Positions 1-8,248 of a DNA stretch of 37,184 bases are shown piece by piece (positions within the stretch are counted from its first letter, which is position 1; each line of letters opens with the position of its first letter). Source of the stretch: Acholeplasmatales bacterium (lineage in GTDB: Bacteria; Bacillota_I; Bacilli_A; ML615J-28; CAG-313); the NCBI GenBank assembly GCA_003539625.1, contig DPOU01000025.1, positions 1 to 37,184 on the forward strand. Reading direction: 5' to 3'. A model generated the notes under the pieces. That model saw nothing but the letters and a program-made list of their open reading frames with translations. It was not told the origin of the DNA and ran no database searches. The translations under genes were made by a program, and so were the position numbers.

Positions 1-27
1 CGATGATTGACAACCCGTCATTTGAGG

Positions 28-54
28 AAAATGCAAGATGTTTTTTTGCTTTTT
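28..54 (+). terminator. Possible terminator of an upstream gene
   Basis: An AAAA-t-GCAA arm (28-36) can pair with TTGC-TTTT (46-53), with one bulged T and a T-rich loop and tail. It would end whatever gene lies left of the window. No coding sequence is visible in 1-99. The stem is weak and AT-rich. Confidence 0.3.
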
Positions 55-62
55 CATAATTA

Positions 63-90
63 TTGAAAAAAATTAATTTATTGTTATAAT
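63..90 (+). promoter_or_regulatory. Promoter for the ABC transporter pair
   Basis: TTGAAA (63-68) and TATAAT (85-90) are separated by 16 bp. They lie 25 bp before the ATG at 115, with a GGAGGAG ribosome binding site at 104-110. Close fit to a housekeeping-sigma promoter. Confidence 0.7.
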
Positions 91-114
91 ATACTAAAAG
101 TGTGGAGGAGTAAT

Positions 115-816
115 ATGGCAGTTTTATCTTTAAAAAATGTAAAGAAAGAATATCATGTAGGTGAGATTACTATACCTGCTGTGGAAGACGTATCCTTTGA
201 ACTAAATGAAGGAGAATTTGTTGTCATTCTTGGAGCATCTGGTGCAGGAAAAACAACACTTTTGAATTTGCTTGGGGGAATGGATAGAGCAACAAGTGGT
301 GAAATTATTATAGATGGTAAAAATATAACCAAATTTAATAAAAGAGAGTTGACAGATTATCGTCGTAATGATGTAGGTTTTGTTTTTCAGTTTTATAATT
401 TAATGCCCAACCTAACTGCTCTTGAAAATGTAGAAATTGCTGTCGAGATATGCGATAATCATTTAGACCCTAAAACTATTTTAGACGAAGTAGGTCTAGC
501 AGATAGGCTTAATAATTTTCCAGCCGAACTATCAGGGGGAGAGCAACAAAGGGTATCAATTGCTAGGGCAATTGCGAAAAACCCAAAGTTAATATTGTGT
601 GATGAACCGACTGGAGCACTTGATTATGTTACAGGTAAAAAAATATTACAACTGTTACAAGATCTTTCGAAAAAAGAAAAAAAACTTATAATTGTCGTAA
701 CGCACAATGCTGCATTAAAGGCTATGGCAGATAAGGTTATAAAAATAAAAAGTGGCAACGTAGAAAGCATCGAAATCAATGAAAATCCTGTTTCTGTTGA
801 GGTGATAGAGTGGTAA
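115..816 (+). CDS. ABC transporter ATP-binding protein (LolD/MacB-like)
   Basis: This 233-aa protein is the nucleotide-binding subunit of an ABC exporter of the LolD/MacB/FtsE-like class. Visible are the Walker A motif GASGAGKTT (about residues 40-48), a Q-loop (FVFQFYNLMP), the signature LSGGEQQR, Walker B LILCDEPTGALD and the switch histidine in VVTHN. I start it at ATG 115, behind GGAGGAG at 104-110; a GTG at 100 in the same frame lies before that binding site and is unlikely. The permease gene begins 7 bp before this gene's stop, so the two are translationally coupled and should form one transporter. The substrate cannot be read from sequence. Relatives export peptides or antibiotics, move lipoproteins, or act in bacitracin-type resistance. 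Confidence 0.92.
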   Translation: MAVLSLKNVKKEYHVGEITIPAVEDVSFELNEGEFVVILGASGAGKTTLLNLLGGMDRATSGEIIIDGKNITKFNKRELTDYRRNDVGFVFQFYNLMPNLTALENVEIAVEICDNHLDPKTILDEVGLADRLNNFPAELSGGEQQRVSIARAIAKNPKLILCDEPTGALDYVTGKKILQLLQDLSKKEKKLIIVVTHNAALKAMADKVIKIKSGNVESIEINENPVSVEVIEW

Positions 817-2672
817 AAACCTATTATAAAGTAGTTAGAAGGATGTTTAAAAAGCAGTTTACAAGACTTCTATCACTTATTGGCATAATTTTAATTTCGG
901 TAGGATTTGTATCTGGAATCGGCTCTCCTACAGATATGATAAAAGATAGTATTGAAAATTACTATAAAAAGCAAAATGTTAATGATTTTATAATAAAAAG
1001 TAAAACTGGTAGATTTACACAAGAGGAAATAGATAAAATTAAGAATCATTTTGGGCAAGAAAATGTAGAGACCGGAATGTCGTTTGATATAAAGACGGGA
1101 GAGAAAAAATCTTTAAGATTGTATTTTTTAGATTTTGACAAATGGAATATTAATGTACCTGAACTTGTTGAAGGTGAAAAGATAAACAAAGATGACAAAA
1201 ATTTAGTTTATGCAGAAGCAAAAGACAATAAAATAAATGGTTATAATATTGGTGAAAAAATCGAAATAAGTTTAAAAGACGCATTAAATCTTCCTTTTGA
1301 ATACAAAATAAATGTTACCGTAAAAGGAATAGTTATGAGTCCTCTTACGTTTGGAAAAGATGGAGAACCTAGTTATAATAATCCAGAAGACACAAAAACA
1401 CCTGAAAATATCGCGGAAATTAATAAACTTGATTTGCTGGAAAATATTATATATTGTCCAAAAGAAGTATGCCCATTTATGCCAGTTGGTGATATATACG
1501 TAAAAGCAGAAAACCGAAGCATATTTAATTCCTTTTCTAAAAATTATGAAAAATATTTGGAAGAACAAAAAGAAGAAATTGTTAATCTTTTAGGCGAAAA
1601 TATAAAAATAATCACTCTTGAGGATAATTATAGTTTTAAATCTATTATCTCGAGTGCTGATAAAGTAAGAGGAATAGGAAATATTTTAATGGTAATATTT
1701 ATTGCGGTTACACTTTTAGTAGTTTTATCATCAATGATGAGACTAATGGATGAAGAACGTTCCCAAATTGCTTGTCTTAAGACTTTAGGATTTAGTAGTA
1801 TTACGATCGTAATGAAGTACATTTTTTTTGCTTTAGTTGCTCTAGCGGTTGGCGGTTGTATTGGATTCTTTGTTGGATATGGCGTATCATGGCTAATATG
1901 TTACATTTTTAATTATGGTCATGTAATGCCACAAATTAATGTGATTGTAAATCCTAGTTATTTCTTTTTATCAATTGGCATAATTGTTATTGTAACATTA
2001 TTAGTAACATTTGGCCTTGGTATGAAACTTGCAAATAACGAACCTGCAACTTTGCTAAGACCTAAAGTACCTAAGTCGGGGAAAAGAATTTTAATTGAAA
2101 AGATTCCGCTTATTTGGAACAAATTGGCGTTTAAATATAAGTCTTCATTTAGAAATGTTTTAAGATATAAAACAAGGTTTATGATGATGCTTGTATCAAT
2201 TGCTGTATCAACGGGTCTTGTTTTTGCGGGCCTTGCATTGTTAGATATTTGTATCTTTAGCGATTTTGGGTCTACCGCAATTATAGGAATTGCCATTGTA
2301 GTTGTTATTTTCGCTGGATTATTGACAGTTGTAGTAATTAATACACTTACAACAATTAATATAAGCGAGCGCAATAGAGAAATAGCAACTTTGATGGTCT
2401 TAGGATATCGTGATAGCGAAATCTGTGGCTATATTTATCGGGAAATTTACATTAGCGCGTTTTTAGGAATTCTTTTAGGGTATCCTACTGGAATTGGCCT
2501 AGCAAGTTTAGTTTTTAAAACAATGGGATTTGGCGAAATAAAAGATGTGAACTGGTTTATGTGGCTTGTTGTACCACTCATTGTGTTTGGTTTTACGTTA
2601 CTAGTAACTTTGATGTTAAGACCAAAAATAGTAAAGACAAATATGAATGAAAGCCTAAAAGCAATTGAATAG
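810..2672 (+). CDS. FtsX-type ABC transporter permease
   Basis: This 620-aa permease partners the ATPase just upstream (7-bp overlap, GTG start at 810, GAGGTG binding site at 799-804). A first membrane helix (about 18-38) is followed by a large outside domain (about 39-285). A three-helix FtsX core (about 288-405) comes next, with the typical cytoplasmic stretch MDEERSQIACLKTLGFSS. After a linker, a second FtsX-like core (about 450-612) has the matching ISERNREIATLMVLGYRD stretch. It is a two-core permease, but the second core has almost no outside loop between its first two helices. Related two-core permeases often carry a second large outside domain there. It probably exports a substrate or transmits force to an envelope partner; which is unknown. 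Confidence 0.88.
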   Translation: MVKTYYKVVRRMFKKQFTRLLSLIGIILISVGFVSGIGSPTDMIKDSIENYYKKQNVNDFIIKSKTGRFTQEEIDKIKNHFGQENVETGMSFDIKTGEKKSLRLYFLDFDKWNINVPELVEGEKINKDDKNLVYAEAKDNKINGYNIGEKIEISLKDALNLPFEYKINVTVKGIVMSPLTFGKDGEPSYNNPEDTKTPENIAEINKLDLLENIIYCPKEVCPFMPVGDIYVKAENRSIFNSFSKNYEKYLEEQKEEIVNLLGENIKIITLEDNYSFKSIISSADKVRGIGNILMVIFIAVTLLVVLSSMMRLMDEERSQIACLKTLGFSSITIVMKYIFFALVALAVGGCIGFFVGYGVSWLICYIFNYGHVMPQINVIVNPSYFFLSIGIIVIVTLLVTFGLGMKLANNEPATLLRPKVPKSGKRILIEKIPLIWNKLAFKYKSSFRNVLRYKTRFMMMLVSIAVSTGLVFAGLALLDICIFSDFGSTAIIGIAIVVVIFAGLLTVVVINTLTTINISERNREIATLMVLGYRDSEICGYIYREIYISAFLGILLGYPTGIGLASLVFKTMGFGEIKDVNWFMWLVVPLIVFGFTLLVTLMLRPKIVKTNMNESLKAIE

Positions 2673-2684
2673 GAGGAATATTTG

Positions 2685-3914
2685 ATGCTTAAAGAAAAAG
2701 ACTTTGATGTTTATTCAATAATACAGAAAGAAAAAACGAGACAAACCCAAAATATTGAATTGATTGCATCTGAAAATTTCGTATCAGTAGAAGTTTTAGA
2801 GGCTCAAGGATCAATTTTAACAAATAAGTATGCAGAAGGTTATCCTGGGAAAAGATATTATGGCGGGTGTGAATATGTTGATGAAATTGAAATGCTTGCT
2901 ATAGAGCGCGCTAAAAAATTATTTAACGCTAAATATGTAAATGTTCAACCTCATTCAGGTTCACAAGCCAACATGGCCGCATATCGGTCTATACTGAACA
3001 ATGGTGATAAGGTACTTGGGATGGCACTTGACCAAGGGGGCCACTTAACACATGGTAGTACTTTAAGCTTTTCAGGTATAGATTATAATTTTATTCCATA
3101 TTACTTAAGCAAGGAAACTGAAGCAATTGACTATGATGCATTGGAAAAATTAGCTATAAAGGAAAAACCTAAACTAATTGTTGGTGGTGCTAGTGCATAT
3201 CCTTTAATTATAGATTTTGAAAGATACAGAAAAATTGCGGATAAGGTTGGCGCATACTTGTTAATTGATATGGCTCATATCGCTGGATTAGTTGCGGCAG
3301 GATTACACCCAAACCCTATGGACTATGCTGACATTGTGACTACTACGACGCACAAGACATTGCGAGGGCCACGTGGTGGTATGATTCTTACGAATAACGA
3401 AGAACTTGCTAAAAAAATTGACAAAGCTGTTTTCCCTGGCGTTCAAGGAGGTCCGTTAATGCACGTTATAGCCGCGAAAGCAGTATGCTTTAAAGAAGCT
3501 TTATCAGTTGATTTTCAACAATATCAAAAGCAAATCATTGATAACTGTAGAGTTCTTGCAAATGAGCTTACAAAACTTGGATATGTTTTAGTAGGTGGTA
3601 AAACAGAAAATCATTTACTTATTGTGAATGTAAAAAAATCAATTGGGATAACAGGTAAAGAAGGTGAAAAAATTTTAGATAAGGTGAATATCACGTGCAA
3701 CAAAAATACTGTTCCCTTTGATGATGAAAAGCCATTCATTACAAGTGGTCTTAGAATTGGCACTGCAAGTGTCACAACTAGAGGAATGAAAGAGAAGGAA
3801 ATGATAGAAATTGCTCATTTAATTAACAAAGCATTAAAAAATAAGGAAAATGAAAACGCTCTTTTGGAAGTGAAAAAAGAAGTTTTGACCTTAACAAAAA
3901 AATTTCCTTTATAA
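2685..3914 (+). CDS. glyA: Serine hydroxymethyltransferase
   Basis: This 409-aa PLP enzyme interconverts serine plus tetrahydrofolate with glycine plus 5,10-methylene-tetrahydrofolate in the cytoplasm, supplying one-carbon units. Family hallmarks are present: IELIASENFVS near the N-terminus, KYAEGYPGKRYYGG, the HSGSQAN segment, and the PLP lysine in VTTTTHKTLRGPRGG (Lys about 224). Length is normal for bacterial GlyA. The start is ATG 2685 behind AGGAGG at 2671-2676; a TTG immediately before it is not needed. It follows the permease by 12 bp and could be cotranscribed, although function does not link them. Confidence 0.97.
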   Translation: MLKEKDFDVYSIIQKEKTRQTQNIELIASENFVSVEVLEAQGSILTNKYAEGYPGKRYYGGCEYVDEIEMLAIERAKKLFNAKYVNVQPHSGSQANMAAYRSILNNGDKVLGMALDQGGHLTHGSTLSFSGIDYNFIPYYLSKETEAIDYDALEKLAIKEKPKLIVGGASAYPLIIDFERYRKIADKVGAYLLIDMAHIAGLVAAGLHPNPMDYADIVTTTTHKTLRGPRGGMILTNNEELAKKIDKAVFPGVQGGPLMHVIAAKAVCFKEALSVDFQQYQKQIIDNCRVLANELTKLGYVLVGGKTENHLLIVNVKKSIGITGKEGEKILDKVNITCNKNTVPFDDEKPFITSGLRIGTASVTTRGMKEKEMIEIAHLINKALKNKENENALLEVKKEVLTLTKKFPL

Positions 3915-3916
3915 TA

Positions 3917-3943
3917 TTAACATCAGATTAATATGATTATAAT
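3917..3943 (+). promoter_or_regulatory. Weak candidate promoter before the 91-aa membrane protein
   Basis: TTAACA (3917-3922) and TATAAT (3938-3943) are 15 bp apart, shorter than ideal. The -35 overlaps an AT-only inverted repeat (ATATTAA at 3914-3920, TTAATAT at 3928-3934) that lies directly after glyA and has no T tract, so it is a poor terminator. Read-through from glyA is an alternative. Confidence 0.3.
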
Positions 3944-3995
3944 ATTACCAAATAAATAGAACGGCTATAACAAAAATAAGGAGTAAAATCAAAAA

Positions 3996-4271
3996 ATGAA
4001 AAAAATGTCTGAGAAAACTTTTATTGCAATATGTTGTCTCATTGGAGGGATTTTTCCTATAGCAATATCCATTCTTGTAAAGTATAATGTTATACCATTA
4101 TTTTTTGAGTTACCTATATTTGTAACAATGTTTACAATATGCGTATTCGTAGGCATAATAATAGACAAGTGTTACTATAAAAATGATTGGACCAAAAAAC
4201 AAACTATATGTATAATATTGCTTGGCATTGTATTGGTTTTAACTACTATATTCGTTTGGATGTTTAAATAA
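3996..4271 (+). CDS. Small membrane protein of unknown function
   Basis: This 91-aa protein is not one I recognise. It is almost entirely hydrophobic, with three predicted membrane helices (about residues 9-30, 33-55 and 70-90) and a short charged loop, DKCYYKNDWTKKQ, between the second and third. The likely start is ATG 3996 with AAGGAG at 3978-3983, a rather long spacing of 12 bp; an in-frame ATG at 4005 is the alternative. No catalytic motif is visible. It sits between glyA and a lipoprotein gene that has its own promoter. Confidence 0.65.
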   Translation: MKKMSEKTFIAICCLIGGIFPIAISILVKYNVIPLFFELPIFVTMFTICVFVGIIIDKCYYKNDWTKKQTICIILLGIVLVLTTIFVWMFK

Positions 4272-4381
4272 AAATTAATTAATGTTCAAAAACAGTTAAA
4301 TAAAAGTGAATTACTTAAATTAATAAAAAATCTTCTATATGACAGATAGATAAATATTTATTGGGTTACGATTCATTTCAT

Positions 4382-4406
4382 AAAAAAGGCAATGATGCTT
4401 TTTTTT
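4382..4406 (+). terminator. Possible weak terminator
   Basis: A run of As followed by GGC can fold onto GC plus a run of eight Ts (4399-4406), with a loop of about six bases. The stem is short and mostly A-T. It lies between the 91-aa gene and the next promoter. Bases 4272-4518 contain no other gene that I can support. Confidence 0.35.
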
Positions 4407-4432
4407 AATTCATATTAGAGTATGTTTTTTTG

Positions 4433-4461
4433 TTGCTTTAAATGCCAAAAAATGATAGAAT
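4433..4461 (+). promoter_or_regulatory. Promoter for the repeat lipoprotein
   Basis: TTGCTT (4433-4438) and TAGAAT (4456-4461) have an ideal 17-bp spacing, giving a leader of about 50 nt before ATG 4519. The ribosome binding site is AGAAGGG just upstream of the start. Confidence 0.55.
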
Positions 4462-4518
4462 GTATTGAAAATAGAATTATTAACTATTTTTAAAAAATAA
4501 ATAACAAGAAGGGTAGAC

Positions 4519-6666
4519 ATGAAAAAATTATTTGCATCATTTTTTATTTTTGTATTTACATTAACACTTGCGCTTTGTTTAGTTGGTTGTGCTAAACAAT
4601 GCACTTATAGATTTGTTAATGAAAATGGAACAGTTTTATCAGAAGGAACAGGCAAAAAGGGTAGCACAATTGTTGCTCCTGCAAATCCAACTAAAGCTAG
4701 TACAGATGAATTCTCTTATGAATTTATCGGTTGGGATAAAGAAGTTGGAAAACTTGAAAGTGACATAACTTTTATAGCTCAATATAAAGAAGTAAAAAGA
4801 AAATACACTGTAAAATTCTTAAATCATGATGAAAGTGTATTAAAAGAAGAATCAGTTGAATATGGATCATTACCAACTGCTCCAGCTACTCCAACAAAAG
4901 CGGATACTGACGAATTCTCTTATGAATTTGTTGGTTGGGATAAAGAAGTTGTTGCAGTAACAGGCGATGTAACTTATACCGCAAAATTTGAACAAACAAA
5001 GAGAAAATATACTTATAAGTTTGTTAATTTTGATGGAAGTGTATTAAAAGAAGATAAGGTAGACTATGGTACACTACTTACTATACCAGCTATTCCTGAA
5101 AAGCCAGAAACTGCTGAATTCTCATATGAATTCATCGGTTGGGATAAAGAAGTTGTTGCAGTAACAGGCGATGTAGTATACACTGCTCAATATAGAGAAG
5201 TAAAAAGACAATACACTTACAAATTTGTTAATTTTGATGGAAAAGTATTAAAATCAGAAACAGTAGATTATGGAACATTACCAACTGCTCCTGCAAATCC
5301 TTCAAGAACAGCTACTAAAGAATTTACATACACATTTAGTGGTTGGGATAAAGAAATTGTTGCGGTAACAGGTGATGTAGTTTATACTGCTCAATATACA
5401 AGCACTAAAAATAAATATACTTATAAATTTGTTGACTTTGATGGCACCATACTTTCTGAAGAAGAAGTAGAATATGGAACATTACCAACAGCTCCTGAAG
5501 ATCCAACAAGACCAGAAGATGAAAAACGTACTTATGAATTTATTGGTTGGGATAAAGAAATAGCTCCAGTAACAGGTGATGTAGTTTATACAGCTGTTTA
5601 CCAATCTACAGTTAAGGAAATTAAATACACTGAACTTGCAGGAAAGATAATCTCAATTTTAGGCGATAGTATTTCAACATTCTATCAAGATGGTTCACCA
5701 ATGAATAGTTATTATGGTCAAGTTGGAAGATTCTATTATCCTACTTATTGTCAAGATGTAAGAACAGTTGATAAAACTTGGTGGGGTCAATTAATTAATA
5801 ATACTAATATGATACTTGGCGTAAATAACTCTTGGAGTGGATCTACTGCTGTAGGAACAGATGAAAGTGCTGGTTGTAGCGATGCTAGAATTAATACTTT
5901 AATTCAAAATGGTAATCCTGATATTGTAATTCTATATTTAGGTACAAATGATTTATGCTCTGGCTTTAGCGTAGAAAGTTTCATTGCCGCATATGAAATG
6001 ATATTGTCAAAAATTTATAACTTATGTGCAACTCAAGTATATGTTTGTACACTTGGCTATACTGAATATAATGGAATGAAATATACTGAAGAAGGAAGAA
6101 TAGCTTATAACAAAGCTATAAGAGCTTTTGCTGAAAAGCATAATCTTGGTGTTATTCCACTTGATGAATATGTACAAGAAGACAACTACAAATTATATTT
6201 AAATGACTATCTACATTATAAATATAAAGGAACTACACTATTATCACAAATTTTTGAAAAAGCAATTTGTGATTATAATTCAATTGAATATACAGGAACA
6301 ATTGATGTAGAACATCCAGAACCAGAACCTAAAGGACGTGTTACAATTGGTGCATACAATTCTGGCGTATGGGACGAAAATGTGTATAAAAATAGTGCTA
6401 TTTTATATTCATATGATTCATTAGGCAAAGGAAGTTCATATTTATACTATTACATTGTTAAAATCGTAAAAGAAGGCGATAATTACCGTGTAGTTGGTAA
6501 AAAAGATATAAATGTTGCTGAATCATTCGATAGTTGTGATTATTACATCATGATTAATTCAGAAAATCCTTCTAATCAATTCTTTAAGGATGTAAATGTA
6601 AATGACTTATTAACTATTACTGGTGATATTACAAGTGGAAATTGCACATTCACATTAGTAGAATAG
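4519..6666 (+). CDS. Lipoprotein with five InlB-type repeats and an SGNH/GDSL hydrolase domain
   Basis: This 715-aa surface protein starts with a lipoprotein signal ending in LVGC (Cys 24), so it should be anchored to the outer face of the membrane. Residues 29-361 hold five repeats of about 66 residues, each ending in a GWDKE...DVTYTAQY-like unit, matching the Listeria-Bacteroides (InlB B-type) repeat family. Residues 375-590 form an SGNH hydrolase: ILGDSIS with Ser 384, the GLY block near NSWSG (441), GTND with Asn 477, and a D-x-x-H pair (Asp 563, His 566). The last ~110 residues (about 605-715) form a further, unassigned domain. Known SGNH enzymes deacylate sugars, lipids or polysaccharides. 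The repeats probably hold the enzyme away from the cell or bind a partner; the substrate is unknown. Confidence 0.88.
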   Translation: MKKLFASFFIFVFTLTLALCLVGCAKQCTYRFVNENGTVLSEGTGKKGSTIVAPANPTKASTDEFSYEFIGWDKEVGKLESDITFIAQYKEVKRKYTVKFLNHDESVLKEESVEYGSLPTAPATPTKADTDEFSYEFVGWDKEVVAVTGDVTYTAKFEQTKRKYTYKFVNFDGSVLKEDKVDYGTLLTIPAIPEKPETAEFSYEFIGWDKEVVAVTGDVVYTAQYREVKRQYTYKFVNFDGKVLKSETVDYGTLPTAPANPSRTATKEFTYTFSGWDKEIVAVTGDVVYTAQYTSTKNKYTYKFVDFDGTILSEEEVEYGTLPTAPEDPTRPEDEKRTYEFIGWDKEIAPVTGDVVYTAVYQSTVKEIKYTELAGKIISILGDSISTFYQDGSPMNSYYGQVGRFYYPTYCQDVRTVDKTWWGQLINNTNMILGVNNSWSGSTAVGTDESAGCSDARINTLIQNGNPDIVILYLGTNDLCSGFSVESFIAAYEMILSKIYNLCATQVYVCTLGYTEYNGMKYTEEGRIAYNKAIRAFAEKHNLGVIPLDEYVQEDNYKLYLNDYLHYKYKGTTLLSQIFEKAICDYNSIEYTGTIDVEHPEPEPKGRVTIGAYNSGVWDENVYKNSAILYSYDSLGKGSSYLYYYIVKIVKEGDNYRVVGKKDINVAESFDSCDYYIMINSENPSNQFFKDVNVNDLLTITGDITSGNCTFTLVE
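4603..5601 (+). repeat. Five tandem coding repeats of about 200 bp
   Basis: The stretch encoding residues 29-361 of the lipoprotein repeats with a period of about 198-207 bp. Some copies share identical DNA, for example GGTTGGGATAAAGAAG near 4933 and 5139, followed in both by the same GTTGCAGTAACAGG stretch. Copies 2 to 4 look most alike, consistent with recent duplication or gene conversion and with copy-number change between strains. Confidence 0.85.
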
Positions 6667-6672
6667 GTTACG

Positions 6673-6709
6673 AAAAACACATTAGGTGAAAACATCTAGT
6701 GTGTTTTTT
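6673..6709 (+). terminator. Strong intrinsic terminator after the lipoprotein gene
   Basis: A 16-bp stem (6673-6688 with 6693-6708, two wobble pairs) with an AAAA loop is followed by a T run. It starts 6 bp after the stop codon and isolates the lipoprotein from the rubrerythrin gene. Confidence 0.9.
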
Positions 6710-6733
6710 AATAAAAAATAAAGTATTAACAAT

Positions 6734-6772
6734 TTGCTTGAAATATCAACAAAAATATAATATACTTATAAT
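6734..6772 (+). promoter_or_regulatory. Promoter region for rubrerythrin
   Basis: Two overlapping options fit: TTGCTT (6734-6739) with TATAAT (6756-6761) at 16 bp, or TTGAAA (6738-6743) with TATACT (6761-6766) at 17 bp. No clear PerR-type operator is visible. Confidence 0.55.
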
Positions 6773-6802
6773 ATAGTAAAATAAAAAAAGGGAGGAACTA
6801 AT

Positions 6803-7336
6803 ATGAATTTAAAAGGATCTAAAACTGAACAAAATTTAATGACTGCTTTTGCAGGAGAATCGCAAGCTCGCAATAAATATACTTACTTTGCAAGTGTTGC
6901 CAAAAAAGAAGGATATGAGCAGATAGCATCAATATTTTTAGAAACTGCCGAAAATGAAAAAGAACATGCAAAATTATGGTTTAAAGCGCTAGGTGAATTA
7001 GGAAATACTAAAGAGAATTTGCTTGCAGCAGCTCAAGGTGAAAACTATGAATGGACAGAAATGTATTTAGAATTTGCCAAAACTGCTAGAGAAGAAGGCT
7101 TTGAGGCCCTTGCAAAACAATTTGAAGGTGTTGCCGCAATCGAAAAAGCTCATGAAGAAAGATATCGTAAATTACTTGAAAATATTGAAACCGCTCAAGT
7201 TTTTGCTAAGGCAGGTGTTACAGTATGGGTATGCCGTAACTGTGGTCATATTCATATAGGTGAAAATGCACCTACAGTATGCCCAGTTTGTGCTCATCCT
7301 CAAAGTTATTTTGAAGTAAAGGCTACTAATTATTAA
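6803..7336 (+). CDS. rbr: Rubrerythrin
   Basis: This 177-aa non-haem iron peroxidase protects anaerobes from hydrogen peroxide. The N-terminal four-helix domain has the diiron ligands: Glu 19 in FAGESQA, the ETAENEKEH helix with Glu 50 and His 55, a third Glu in the 80-100 region, and EKAHEER with Glu 114 and His 117. The C-terminal rubredoxin domain has two CxxC pairs (Cys 144/147 and 160/163) that bind the electron-donating iron. Length and domain order are standard. It starts at ATG 6803 behind GGGAGG. Transcription seems to be its own, since a strong terminator lies upstream; no terminator is obvious downstream. Confidence 0.97.
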   Translation: MNLKGSKTEQNLMTAFAGESQARNKYTYFASVAKKEGYEQIASIFLETAENEKEHAKLWFKALGELGNTKENLLAAAQGENYEWTEMYLEFAKTAREEGFEALAKQFEGVAAIEKAHEERYRKLLENIETAQVFAKAGVTVWVCRNCGHIHIGENAPTVCPVCAHPQSYFEVKATNY

Positions 7337-7348
7337 AATATGTGAAAT

Positions 7349-7720
7349 ATGTTGGATTTATATGAAGCAGTAAAAAATTGTAAGTTAGGAGCATTTTTAC
7401 GTACTTTTGAAAATCGTATAATCATTACTACACTAATTTTCTTTAAAAATTATGATGAAAGTGTGGCCTTATACATTGAACCAACTGATGAAGAAAATAC
7501 TTACATTATAAGCGATTGTCATTCTGTTACTGACTATTGGGAAACAATGTATATTAATCCCGATGATTTTAAAGAACAAATATCAAAAATAGGAATAAAT
7601 TTTGAAGATAGGTGTTTTAATTCCAAAATATATGCTACTAATGAACAAGATTTACATAGTTCAATTTGGCGCTTTATTGAAAAATTATTTTTACTCGCAA
7701 ATATTGAGTTACTAAAATAA
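7349..7720 (+). CDS. DUF1828-like hypothetical protein
   Basis: This 123-aa protein has the layout of the DUF1828 family: a first strand region (RIIITTLIFF), an acidic turn, YIISDCHSVTDYWE where the family has a ...DDG-type turn, and a C-terminal helix (SSIWRFIEKLFLLA). I recognise this only by pattern, not by firm motif. There is no convincing ribosome binding site before ATG 7349, which lies 12 bp after rubrerythrin. It may be a remnant or be translated by coupling. The downstream DNA is a decayed gene, so this may itself be part of a degraded cassette. Function is unknown. Confidence 0.5.
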   Translation: MLDLYEAVKNCKLGAFLRTFENRIIITTLIFFKNYDESVALYIEPTDEENTYIISDCHSVTDYWETMYINPDDFKEQISKIGINFEDRCFNSKIYATNEQDLHSSIWRFIEKLFLLANIELLK

Positions 7721-7727
7721 TTTATAA

Positions 7728-8108
7728 AAAGATGAAAATGGCGTATTAAGGTGCAATTTTGACAATGAGAAATTCGAAATTGATGTATCTTTTGCAAAAG
7801 CAATAATTGATTATATTGACAACGATAGAATAAAAGAAATGTTTGATAGCGATTCAAATACCGAAAGATATTTATTTTATAAATTAGGCAACAAACTATA
7901 TTATGATTATGTATCAATAGAAGACACGGATATTGATGATTTAGAAGATGTATAGTATGATGAATTGGATTGGAGTTATCCGTTTGATATTGAACCAACG
8001 GATTATGAATGTCAAAAATTCAAAGAAGCCCTTGAATATTATATTTCTAGTAAGCAAAAAAGAATGTATAAATTTCTTAAAAAAAAGTCTAAAAAAGTAA
8101 TATCATAA
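7728..8108 (+). pseudogene. Decayed gene with in-frame TAG and no start
   Basis: One frame reads protein-like sequence from about 7728 (KDENGVLRCNFDNEKF...) to the TAA at 8106-8108, interrupted only by TAG at 7953-7955. The C-terminal part is lysine-rich (...KRMYKFLKKKSKK). There is no start codon in this frame near the beginning, and a stop (7725-7727) lies just before it. Amino-acid composition on both sides of the TAG matches, which argues for one former gene of at least 126 codons. The first in-frame ATG is near 7838, well inside. I do not recognise the family. It could once have been the partner or C-terminal part of the DUF1828-like gene. TAG read-through is possible but has no support elsewhere in the window. 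Confidence 0.6.
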
Positions 8109-8171
8109 ATTATATAAGACAAAATAATATAAAAAATAAATATTGCTTATTAAGAAACATTTGTTATTTTA

Positions 8172-8180
8172 TGCTATATT
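8172..8180 (+). promoter_or_regulatory. Possible extended -10 promoter
   Basis: TGCTATATT has the TGn extension before a good -10 hexamer, but no clear -35 is seen 17 bp upstream. It could serve the anchored protein starting at 8249. Confidence 0.35.
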
Positions 8181-8248
8181 ATTATTTTCTTATAGGAAAT
8201 ATTTAACTAGCAAAAAAGAAAAAGAGAAAAATAAAAAAGAGGATAATT

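Noticed and set aside
100..114. Earlier GTG start for the ABC ATPase
   Set aside because: It lies before the GGAGGAG ribosome binding site; ATG 115 is correctly spaced from it and matches family N-termini.
1284..2374. Minus-strand open frames within the permease gene
   Set aside because: They mirror hydrophobic codons of the + strand gene, lack binding sites and give no recognisable protein. The same applies to the other reverse frames, such as those in 19676-21933, 30440-30835 and 34800-35732.
4603..5601. CRISPR-like array or non-coding satellite
   Set aside because: The ~200-bp period keeps one reading frame and encodes InlB-type protein repeats; there are no short spacers.
6756..6780. 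PerR operator before rubrerythrin
   Set aside because: TTATAAT is present but the second half-site does not match the inverted consensus.
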